Assembly (NCBI RefSeq): GCF_000820515.1
Contig: NZ_JXDG01000047.1
Location: 1 to 64,000 of the forward strand
Length of the DNA stretch: 64,000 bases
Direction of reading: 5' to 3'
Source: Pseudomonas batumici
GTDB taxonomy: Bacteria; Pseudomonadota; Gammaproteobacteria; Pseudomonadales; Pseudomonadaceae
Each line of letters starts with the position of its first letter. Position 1 is the stretch's first letter. The notes below the pieces were generated by a model. The model was given only the letters and a program-made list of their open reading frames with translations. It was not told the origin of the DNA and ran no database searches. Below, one piece after another: positions 44,443 through 51,319 of this stretch. The translations under genes were made by a program, and so were the position numbers.

Positions 44443-45255
44443 ATGAAGATCGTCTCGTTCAACATCAACGGCCTGCGCGCCCGGCCCCATCAGTTGGCGG
44501 CGCTGATCGAGAAGCACCAGCCGGACGTCATCGGCCTGCAGGAAACCAAGGTCGCCGACGACCAGTTCCCCCAGGCCGAAGTCGAAGCCCTGGGCTATCA
44601 CGTGCACTTTCACGGCCAGAAGGGCCATTACGGCGTGGCGCTGCTGTCGCGCCAGCCACCGCTGAGCCTGCACAAGGGTTTCGAGAGCGACGACGACGAG
44701 GCCCAGAGGCGTTTTATCTGGGGCACCTTCGCCGACGAAAACGGCACGCCGGTGACCATCATGAACGGCTACTTCCCCCAGGGTGAAAGCCGCGACCATC
44801 CGACCAAGTTCCCGGCCAAGGAACGCTTCTACCAGGACCTGCAACAGCTGCTGGAAAGCCGCTTCAAGCATGACCAGCCGCTGGTGGTGATGGGCGATAT
44901 CAATATTTCCCCGGAAGACTGCGATATCGGTATCGGTGCCGAGAATGTCAAACGCTGGCTGAAAGCCGGCAAGTGCAGCTTCCTACCGGAAGAGCGTGAA
45001 TGGCTGGGCCGCCTGAAGGACTGGGGACTGGTGGACAGCTTCCGGCACCTGCACCCCGAGGTGAACGACCGCTTCAGTTGGTTCGACTACCGCAGCCGCG
45101 GCTTTGAAGACGAGCCCAAGCGCGGCCTGCGGATCGACGTGATCATGGCCTCGAACGGTTTGCTGCCACGGATCAAGGCCGGCGGGGTCGACTATGAGTT
45201 GCGGGCCATGGAGAAACCCTCCGACCACGCACCGATCTGGCTGGAACTGGGCTGA
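44443..45255 (+). CDS. xthA: Exodeoxyribonuclease III
   Basis: A 270-aa base-excision-repair nuclease (AP endonuclease and 3'-5' exonuclease). All catalytic elements are visible: N in SFNINGLRAR, E in GLQETKV, Y in NGYFPQG, D and N in MGDINISPEDCD, and the final SDHAPIWLEL. The length matches E. coli XthA (268 aa). The frame is open upstream, but MKIVSFNINGLRAR is the family start. It is monocistronic and followed by a REP pair. Confidence 0.96.
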   Translation: MKIVSFNINGLRARPHQLAALIEKHQPDVIGLQETKVADDQFPQAEVEALGYHVHFHGQKGHYGVALLSRQPPLSLHKGFESDDDEAQRRFIWGTFADENGTPVTIMNGYFPQGESRDHPTKFPAKERFYQDLQQLLESRFKHDQPLVVMGDINISPEDCDIGIGAENVKRWLKAGKCSFLPEEREWLGRLKDWGLVDSFRHLHPEVNDRFSWFDYRSRGFEDEPKRGLRIDVIMASNGLLPRIKAGGVDYELRAMEKPSDHAPIWLELG

Positions 45256-45313
45256 TCCCCGTTCTTCCGGACACCTGGATAGCGTCTTGACTCACAACCA
45301 GGGTCAACGCGAT

Positions 45314-45403
45314 CCCTGTAGGAGCCAGCTTGCTGGCGATGAGGCCAGTAAGCCTTGCATCGCCTGACCGGCCGCTATCGCCAGCAAGCTGGCTCCTACA
45401 GGG
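45314..45403. repeat. Perfect paired REP element
   Basis: Two 27-bp perfect inverted arms, 45314–45340 and 45377–45403, begin CCCTGTAGGAGCCAGCTTGC and end in its complement. The GGAGCCAGCTTGCTGGCGAT core is the A-variant of the element at 244. It lies between xthA and the next co-directional gene. Confidence 0.9.
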
Positions 45404-45521
45404 GGCGTGCCGTGATCAAGGATGCGCTCACGTGCTCGAGCAGTCATAGTCGAGCGTCATTTAACTGAAACCTTTCCGACTCATTCTCGCAGCACTTTGG
45501 CCCATTAAAGGTGCAGGCCCC

Positions 45522-46856
45522 ATGCTGCGCGCGCTCTCACTGTTGCTTCTCTGCGGCCTGCCCGCATTGACCCTGGCGGCCCTGCCCGCCCCTCCCGACG
45601 ACGGCCCCGCCCTGCGCATCCAGGGCTCCAACACCATCGGCGCCAACCTCGGCCCGGCGCTGGTCAAGGGCTGGCTCGAGGAACAGGGCCTGCATGGCGT
45701 GCACCTGGCCGACACCGGCAAGGACAATGAGCAGCGCGTTCTCGCCACCACCGAACAGGGCCGCCGGGTACGGGTCGAAGTCGCCGCCCATGGCTCCAGC
45801 ACCGGCTTCGCCGCCCTGAAAGCCGGCAGCGCGGACCTGGCCGCGTCGTCACGACCGATCAAGGACACGGAACTGCAGGACCTCGAAAGCCTCGGGGATC
45901 TGAAAAGCCCCGACGCCGAACAAGTGATCGCCATCGACGGCGTGGCCATCATCCTTCATCCGCAAAACCCGTTGACCCGGCTGAACACCGAGGACCTGGC
46001 GAGCATCTTTTCCGGCGAAGTGAAAACCTGGGAAGAACTGGGTGGTATCGGCGGTGCCATCCATCTCTATGCCCGGGACGAAAAGTCCGGGACCTGGGAC
46101 ACCTTCAAGGACCTGGTGCTGACCCGCCGCGGCAAGTCCCTGGCGGCCGGCGCGAAGCGTTTCGAATCCAGTGAACAGCTGTCCGATGCGGTGAGCCAGG
46201 ATCATCAGGGCATCGGTTTCATCGGCCTGCCCTACGTCCGCCAGGCCAAGGCCGTGGCCATCGTCGACGGTGATTCGCAGGCGATGCCGCCCCTCGCCAG
46301 CCTGATCGCCACCGAGGATTATCCGCTGTCGCGGCGTCTGTTCTTCTACCTGCCGCCGAACCGCCAGAACCCCTGGGCCGATTCCCTGGTGCGCTTCGCG
46401 CAAAGCCCGGCAGGCCAGGCGATTGTCGCCGGCAACGGCTTTGTCGCGCAGACGGTGCAGGCCATGCCGGTGATTCCCGGCCCGGCCATGTCAGCGCAAT
46501 ACCAGGCCCTGGCGAAAGAGGCGCAACGGCTGTCAGTGAATTTTCGCTTCGAGGAAGGCAGCGCCAGCCTGGACAACAAGGCGCGCCAGGATGTCCTGCG
46601 GGTCCTGGATTACCTGCGGGCCCAGGGCAAGCTGAACAAACGGGTGACCCTGGTGGGCTTTGGCGACGCCAAGAACGACCCGGCCCGGGCCGCCCTGCTG
46701 TCCAAGCTGCGGGCGATGGCGGTCCGCCGGGAACTGGTGAAAGGCGGCGTGGTGTTGCGCGACATCCAGGGCCTCGGCGCGCAGATGCCGGTGGCGGCCA
46801 ACACCGAGGATGAAGGCCGCATCAAGAACCGTCGGGTCGAGGTCTGGGTGTATTAA
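45522..46856 (+). CDS. Phosphate-binding-like protein fused to an OmpA domain
   Basis: A 444-aa secreted or envelope protein. The signal peptide (LSLLLLCGLPALTLAA) is followed by a PstS-like periplasmic binding domain (about 30–315: LRIQGSNTIG, GSSTGFAALKAGSADLAASS, VAIILHPQNPLTRL, SGTWDTFKDLVL). A C-terminal OmpA peptidoglycan-binding domain (about 340–444) carries VTLVGFGDAKNDPARAALLS and NRRVEVWVY. It is therefore a phosphate-type binding module tethered to the cell wall, not a standard ABC subunit: no pstCAB follows. It may sense or sequester phosphate or a related anion. Confidence 0.85.
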   Translation: MLRALSLLLLCGLPALTLAALPAPPDDGPALRIQGSNTIGANLGPALVKGWLEEQGLHGVHLADTGKDNEQRVLATTEQGRRVRVEVAAHGSSTGFAALKAGSADLAASSRPIKDTELQDLESLGDLKSPDAEQVIAIDGVAIILHPQNPLTRLNTEDLASIFSGEVKTWEELGGIGGAIHLYARDEKSGTWDTFKDLVLTRRGKSLAAGAKRFESSEQLSDAVSQDHQGIGFIGLPYVRQAKAVAIVDGDSQAMPPLASLIATEDYPLSRRLFFYLPPNRQNPWADSLVRFAQSPAGQAIVAGNGFVAQTVQAMPVIPGPAMSAQYQALAKEAQRLSVNFRFEEGSASLDNKARQDVLRVLDYLRAQGKLNKRVTLVGFGDAKNDPARAALLSKLRAMAVRRELVKGGVVLRDIQGLGAQMPVAANTEDEGRIKNRRVEVWVY

Positions 46857-46867
46857 CGCTGCGGGGC

Positions 46868-48097
46868 TCAGCGCTCCGAACGCATCATCTCCCGCGGTAC
46901 ATATTTGCCGATCTCGTACTTGCCGATCGCCGCCCGGTGCACTTCATCCGGGCCGTCGGCCAGGCGCAGGGTACGCTGCATGGCGTACATGTAGGCCAGC
47001 GGGAAATCGTTGGACACCCCGGCCCCACCATGGATCTGGATGGCCCGGTCGATCACCTTCAGGGCCACGTTCGGCGCCACCACCTTGATCTGGGCGATCT
47101 CGCTTTTCGCCACCTTGTTGCCGGCGGTGTCCATCATGTAGGCCGCCTTCAGGGTCAGCAGGCGCGCCATGTCAATCTCCATCCGCGAGTCGGCGATCTT
47201 GTCGATATTGCCGCCCAGGCGGGCCAGTGGCTTGCCGAATGCGGTACGGTTGACCGCACGCTTGCACATCAACTCCAGCGCCCGCTCGGCCATGCCGATG
47301 GACCGCATGCAGTGGTGAATCCGCCCCGGGCCAAGGCGTCCCTGAGCGATCTCGAAGCCACGGCCCTCACCCAACAGTACGTTCTCGTAAGGCACCCGCA
47401 CATTCTCGAACAGCACCTCGGCGTGGCCGTGGGGCGCATCGTCGTAACCGAACACCGGCAACGGACGGACAATCTTCACCCCGGGGGTGTCCACCGGCAC
47501 CAGGATCATCGAGTGCTGCTGGTGACGCGGTGCGTCCGGGTTGCTCAGGCCCATGAACACCAGGATCTTGCAGCGCGGATCGCAGGCACCGGAGGTCCAC
47601 CACTTCTTGCCGTTGATCACCCACTCATCGCCCTGGCGCTCGGCACGGGCGGCCATGTTGGTGGCATCGGACGAGGCCACGTCCGGCTCGGTCATGGCGA
47701 AGGCGGAGCGGATCTCTCCACGCAGCAGCGGCTCCAGCCAGCGCTGTTTCTGTTCTTCATTGGCATAACGCACCAGCACTTCCATGTTGCCGGTGTCCGG
47801 CGCCGAGCAGTTGAACGGCTCCGGCCCGAGCAGCGAGCGGCCCATGATTTCCGCCAGGGGTGCGTATTCCAGGTTGGTCAGCCCGGCGCCCAGCTCGGAC
47901 TCCGGCAGGAACAGGTTCCACAGGCCTTCGGCCTTGGCCCGGGCCTTGAGCTCTTCCATGATCGCGGTGGGCTGCCAGCGATCGCCTTCGGCGACCTGGC
48001 GTTCGAACACCGGTTCGGCCGGATACACATAAGCGTCCATGAACGCGGTCACGCGTTCACGCAGTTCCTGAACCTTGGGCGAATAGGCGAAATCCAT
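46868..48097 (-). CDS. Acyl-CoA dehydrogenase (ACAD10/11-like)
   Basis: A 409-aa FAD enzyme. FAMTEPDVASSDATNMAARA is the substrate/flavin signature, ALELMCKRAVNRTAFGKPLARL and IQIHGGAGVSNDFPLAYMYAMQRTLRLADGPDEVH form the C-terminal catalytic half, and DGPDEVH is typical of the ACAD10/11 subgroup that acts on long or modified acyl-CoAs. It is divergent from a LysR regulator (151 bp apart), which is its probable controller. Confidence 0.92.
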   Translation of the reverse strand: MDFAYSPKVQELRERVTAFMDAYVYPAEPVFERQVAEGDRWQPTAIMEELKARAKAEGLWNLFLPESELGAGLTNLEYAPLAEIMGRSLLGPEPFNCSAPDTGNMEVLVRYANEEQKQRWLEPLLRGEIRSAFAMTEPDVASSDATNMAARAERQGDEWVINGKKWWTSGACDPRCKILVFMGLSNPDAPRHQQHSMILVPVDTPGVKIVRPLPVFGYDDAPHGHAEVLFENVRVPYENVLLGEGRGFEIAQGRLGPGRIHHCMRSIGMAERALELMCKRAVNRTAFGKPLARLGGNIDKIADSRMEIDMARLLTLKAAYMMDTAGNKVAKSEIAQIKVVAPNVALKVIDRAIQIHGGAGVSNDFPLAYMYAMQRTLRLADGPDEVHRAAIGKYEIGKYVPREMMRSER

Positions 48098-48209
48098 GGG
48101 CAGCTACCTTCTTGAGTCGGTGGGCGGGGTCATGAAATCGATGCTAGATCAGCTACGAAAATTTACCAAAGCTATTCTCGGCGTGTATTAACATTCATCA
48201 CCGATATAT

Positions 48210-48221
48210 GATCAGCTGATC
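48210..48221. promoter_or_regulatory. 12-bp palindrome in the ACAD/LysR divergent promoter
   Basis: GATCAGCTGATC is a perfect palindrome 27 bp before the lysR ATG, in an AT-rich divergent region. It is a candidate part of the LysR operator, though short palindromes arise by chance. Confidence 0.3.
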
Positions 48222-48248
48222 GAACCCTAACAATAAGAGCGCCGCGAA

Positions 48249-49178
48249 ATGAATCTGAGCAAGGTCGACCTCAATCTTTTCATCGTCTTCGACGCCATCT
48301 ATACCGAAGCCAACCTGACCCGCGCCGGGCAGATCGTCGGCATCACCCAGCCGGCGGTGTCCAACGCCCTGGCCCGTTTGCGCGAGACCTTCAACGACCC
48401 GCTGTTCGTGCGCACCGCCCAGGGCATGGTGCCCACGCCGATGGCGCAGAACATCATCGGCCCGGTGCGCAACGCCCTCTCGCTGCTGCGCATCTCCGTC
48501 CAGGAAAGCCGGATCTTCAACCCGTTACAGGCGAACAAGACCTACCGCATCAGCATGACCGACCTCACCGAGGCGGTGATCCTGCCGCCGCTGTTCCAGC
48601 GCCTGCGCCGCCTGGCGCCGACCGTGGCGATCGAGAGTTTCCTCTCCAAGCGTCGCGAGACCACCAAGGAGCTGGCCGCCGGGCGTATCGACTTCGCCGT
48701 GGACGCGCCGCTCAACACCGACCCGCAGGTGCGCCATGTCAAGCTGATGGAAGACCGCTATGTCTGCGCCATGCGCAAGGGCCATGCGCTGGCGGGCAAG
48801 GACAAGCTGACCCTGGACGATTACCTGGGACTGACCCACATCCATATCTCCAGTCGGCGCAACGGCCTCGGCTACGTGGACCTGGCCCTGGGCAAGATGG
48901 GCATCCAGCGCAAGATCGCCCTGCGTTCGCAGCATTACCTGATGGCCTCGCAGGTGTTGCAGCAGACCGACATGGTCATGACCGTGCCGGAGCGCTTCGC
49001 CCGGCGGCATGACCTGCAGTACTTCCCGTTGCCGGTCAATGACGTGCCGCCGGTGGAAACCCATCTCTATTGGCACGAAAGCACCGACCAGGACCCGGCC
49101 AACCGCTGGATGCGCGAGCAGATGATCGAGTTGTGCCAGCAGGTCACGGCCCATGAGAAGAAGCTCGACAAGGTCTGA
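48249..49178 (+). CDS. LysR-family transcriptional regulator
   Basis: A 309-aa LysR regulator. MNLSKVDLNLFIVFDAIYTEANLTRAGQIVGITQPAVSNALARLRETFNDPLFVRT is the NodD/SyrM-like HTH of the LysR subgroup that often controls acyl-CoA or aromatic metabolism. The effector-binding domain starts near residue 95 (KTYRISMTDLTEAVILPPL). It is divergent from the acyl-CoA dehydrogenase, which is its likely target, and upstream of liuR. Confidence 0.9.
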   Translation: MNLSKVDLNLFIVFDAIYTEANLTRAGQIVGITQPAVSNALARLRETFNDPLFVRTAQGMVPTPMAQNIIGPVRNALSLLRISVQESRIFNPLQANKTYRISMTDLTEAVILPPLFQRLRRLAPTVAIESFLSKRRETTKELAAGRIDFAVDAPLNTDPQVRHVKLMEDRYVCAMRKGHALAGKDKLTLDDYLGLTHIHISSRRNGLGYVDLALGKMGIQRKIALRSQHYLMASQVLQQTDMVMTVPERFARRHDLQYFPLPVNDVPPVETHLYWHESTDQDPANRWMREQMIELCQQVTAHEKKLDKV

Positions 49179-49205
49179 GCAACACCGCCACAAAGGCCGA
49201 CATGC

Positions 49206-49221
49206 TTGACGTATACGTCAA
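49206..49221. promoter_or_regulatory. LiuR-type operator upstream of liuR
   Basis: TTGACGTATACGTCAA is a perfect 16-bp palindrome with the ACGT-N2-ACGT core known for LiuR. Its first half doubles as a -35 (TTGACG), followed 17 bp later by TTAGCT. This implies autoregulation of liuR–liuE. Confidence 0.8.
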
Positions 49222-49263
49222 GCAGCCTTTAGCTTAGCGCCATGACCTTCCTCGAGCGCTTTC

Positions 49264-49668
49264 ATGAGCAGCCAGACCTACAGCATCTCCGACCTCGCCC
49301 GCGAGCTCGACATCACCACCCGGGCCATTCGCTTCTATGAAGAGCAAGGCCTGCTCAGCCCTGAGCGGCGCGGCCTGGAACGCATCTACTCGGCCCGGGA
49401 CAAGGTGACCCTGAAACTGATCCTGCGGGGCAAGCGCATCGGCTTTTCCCTCGCCGAATGCCGCGAGCTGATCGAGCTCTACGACCCCACCAGCGGCAAC
49501 CAGAAACAGCTCAACAGCATGCTGGCGAAAATCGCCGAGCGTCGGGCACAGCTTGAACAGCAGTTGCTGGATATCGAGCAGATGCAACTGGAGCTCGACA
49601 CCGCCGAGGAGCGCTGCCAGCAGGCCCTGGCGCAGACCCTGGAACATCAGGCCCAGCCGATCCTGTAG
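49264..49668 (+). CDS. liuR: MerR-family regulator of leucine/isovalerate catabolism LiuR
   Basis: A 134-aa MerR regulator. The N-terminal HTH is YSISDLARELDITTRAIRFYEEQGLLSPERRGLERIYS, and it has a long dimerisation coiled coil (AKIAERRAQLEQQLLDIEQM). There is no metal-binding cysteine, as expected for LiuR. In gamma-proteobacteria it represses liu genes until branched-chain acyl-CoA intermediates appear. Context is decisive: liuE follows directly, liuABCD lies 9 kb away, and both blocks carry ACGT-N2-ACGT palindromes. The ribosome site is weak. Confidence 0.92.
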   Translation: MSSQTYSISDLARELDITTRAIRFYEEQGLLSPERRGLERIYSARDKVTLKLILRGKRIGFSLAECRELIELYDPTSGNQKQLNSMLAKIAERRAQLEQQLLDIEQMQLELDTAEERCQQALAQTLEHQAQPIL

Positions 49669-49710
49669 AACCACGCCACTCCAGCCCCCTCTTTCGCAAG
49701 GTACCCCGCC

Positions 49711-50610
49711 ATGTCCTTACCCACCCACGTACGCCTGGTCGAAGTCGGTCCCCGCGACGGCCTGCAGAACGAAGCCCAACCCATCAGCGTGGACGACAAG
49801 GTCCGCCTGGTGGACCGCCTCACCGACGCGGGCCTCGGCTACATCGAAGTCGGCAGCTTCGTCTCGCCCAAATGGGTGCCGCAGATGGCCGGTTCCGCCG
49901 AGGTCTTCGCGCGTATCCAGCGCAAGCCCGGGGTCACCTACGGCGCCCTGGCCCCCAACCTGCGCGGCTTCGAAGATGCCGTGGCCGCCGGGGTCAAGGA
50001 AGTGGCGGTGTTCGCCGCCGCGTCCGAAGCCTTTTCCCAGCGCAATATCAACTGCTCCATCAGTGAAAGCCTCGCCCGCTTCGTACCGATCATGGACGCC
50101 GCCCGCCAGCACGGCGTGACGGTGCGCGGTTACGTGTCCTGCGTGCTCGGCTGCCCCTATGAAGGTCCGGTCGCCGCCGCGCAGGTCGCCGCCGTGGCCC
50201 GCGAGCTGTACGCCATGGGCTGCTACGAAGTGTCCCTGGGCGACACCATCGGCACCGGCACGCCGGGGGCCACCCGGACAATGTTCGAGGTGGTCTCGGC
50301 CAGCGTCCCGCGGGAAAAACTCGCCGGTCATTTCCACGACACCTACGGCCAGGCCCTGGCCAATCTCTACGCCAGCCTGCTCGAAGGCATCCAGGTCTTC
50401 GACAGCTCCATCGCAGGCCTGGGCGGCTGCCCCTACGCCAAGGGCGCCAGCGGTAACGTCGCCACCGAAGACGTGCTCTACATGCTCAACGGCCTGGGCA
50501 TCGACACCGGGGTCGACCTCGATCGACTGATCCTCGCAGGCCAGGAAATCTGTGGCGTGCTGGGGCGTGTTACGGGTTCGCGCGTCGCCAAGGCACGCCA
50601 GGCGGGATGA
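49711..50610 (+). CDS. liuE: Hydroxymethylglutaryl-CoA lyase
   Basis: A 299-aa TIM-barrel enzyme splitting HMG-CoA to acetyl-CoA and acetoacetate, the last step of leucine breakdown (also called mvaB). It shows RDGLQNE with the catalytic Arg-Asp, metal-binding HFHDTYGQALAN, and the signature GLGGCPYAKGASGNVATED with the catalytic Cys. It lies 42 bp after liuR in one operon. The crcY-type sRNA follows, the same mvaB–crcY neighbourhood described for P. putida. Confidence 0.95.
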   Translation: MSLPTHVRLVEVGPRDGLQNEAQPISVDDKVRLVDRLTDAGLGYIEVGSFVSPKWVPQMAGSAEVFARIQRKPGVTYGALAPNLRGFEDAVAAGVKEVAVFAAASEAFSQRNINCSISESLARFVPIMDAARQHGVTVRGYVSCVLGCPYEGPVAAAQVAAVARELYAMGCYEVSLGDTIGTGTPGATRTMFEVVSASVPREKLAGHFHDTYGQALANLYASLLEGIQVFDSSIAGLGGCPYAKGASGNVATEDVLYMLNGLGIDTGVDLDRLILAGQEICGVLGRVTGSRVAKARQAG

Positions 50611-50621
50611 ATGTGTCCGGG

Positions 50622-50652
50622 TGTTACCGTTTGGAAACACAAACGAGTAACA
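50622..50652. promoter_or_regulatory. Candidate CbrB upstream activating site
   Basis: TGTTAC (50622–50627) and GTAACA (50647–50652) form an inverted repeat about 85 bp upstream of the sigma-54 promoter. CbrB, the activator of crcZ-type sRNAs, is known to use TGTTAC/GTAACA half-sites. The spacing here (19 bp) should be checked against the known sites. Confidence 0.55.
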
Positions 50653-50734
50653 CGGAAACAGAATCAGCGATTTTTCCGTCGACGATAGCCTGACGAAAAC
50701 AGCAAACCCTTGATTTCAAAGGGTTTCAAAAAGT

Positions 50735-50750
50735 TGGCACGCCACCTGCT
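50735..50750 (+). promoter_or_regulatory. Sigma-54 promoter of the CrcY-type sRNA
   Basis: TGGCAC-N5-CTGCT matches the RpoN consensus TGGCAC-N5-TTGCW, with GG at -24 and GC at -12 correctly 10 bp apart. The predicted transcript start is near 50760. Confidence 0.85.
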
Positions 50751-50759
50751 ATATCTCTT

Positions 50760-51130
50760 GCATAACAAGAATAAAAAGCGACAAACCCATAAAAATAAGA
50801 CGTACCGACTCTGACATAACAAAAACAACACGGCAGAGACGCAGCTAACAGATTTTTTTGGAGAAGGTGTGCTTTCAGGGGACCCACGGGTTACCCGCAA
50901 CCGGACAGAGAACAATAAAACTACCTTCAAGGTAGCTCCCGGACTGGTTGGATCACCCGATAAGGCAGATCAGCGCTCAAAAAAATACGTTTGCTCTTTG
51001 ACCCCGGATGGGGGTCAGCCAAAAACGCGGTAAAGGGTCACGGTCGACAAAAACAACAACAGACCGCCCCTCAATAATAAAAAAAGAGCATACAACACAG
51101 ATTCAAGGGGAGCTTCGGCTCCCCTTCGTG
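50760..51130 (+). ncRNA. crcY: CrcY-type small RNA (Crc/Hfq antagonist)
   Basis: A non-coding stretch of about 370 nt, the length known for CrcY. It lies between a sigma-54 promoter and an intrinsic hairpin. It is studded with A-rich CA motifs of the AANAANAA type that bind Hfq–Crc: 50764–50774, 50791–50798, 50818–50828, 50911–50918, 51049–51059 and 51073–51080. The position just downstream of mvaB/liuE matches P. putida CrcY. Under poor carbon supply CbrAB would induce it, titrating Hfq/Crc and lifting catabolite repression. The only long frames here (for example the minus-strand one at 50664–50930) lack coding character. Confidence 0.9.
51105..51126 (+). terminator. Intrinsic terminator of the CrcY-type sRNA
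   Basis: AAGGGGAGC-TTCG-GCTCCCCTT is a perfect 9-bp stem with a stable UUCG tetraloop, followed by a modest T-rich tract (CGTGTTTCTG). Confidence 0.85.
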
Positions 51131-51319
51131 TTTCTGCCTTCCTGTCATTCGACGACACATCCTCCTTGCGCCTATCTATGTACCGCATCCCCCGCCTCCA
51201 GGGAGCGGATACTCACCCTGCCGCCGCTGCCGTCTGCCCGCGCGATCTCCACGTATCAACACCCGATTGCTGACAGATCCTGAACAGGATGTTTATTTCT
51301 TTAATTGGCAGGTATCGCT
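51131..51319. other. Promoter region of the ART-like gene
   Basis: No supported gene. It lies between the sRNA terminator and the ATG at 51320. No strong promoter or operator was recognised. Confidence 0.5.

Noticed and set aside
45443..45460. GTCAT repeats considered as a Pho box before the phosphate-binding/OmpA gene
   Set aside because: The two GTCAT units are 13 bp apart instead of 11 and the CTG half is missing in both, so the match is too weak.
49242..49264. ATG at 49242 as an earlier liuR start
   Set aside because: It is out of frame with liuR (22 bp upstream). The MSSQTYSISDLAREL start at 49264 fits the family.
50664..50930. 88-codon minus-strand ORF in the liuE–ART gap
   Set aside because: It lies across the CrcY-type sRNA and its promoter. 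Its Phe/Leu/Ser-rich composition is the complement of A-rich CA motifs.
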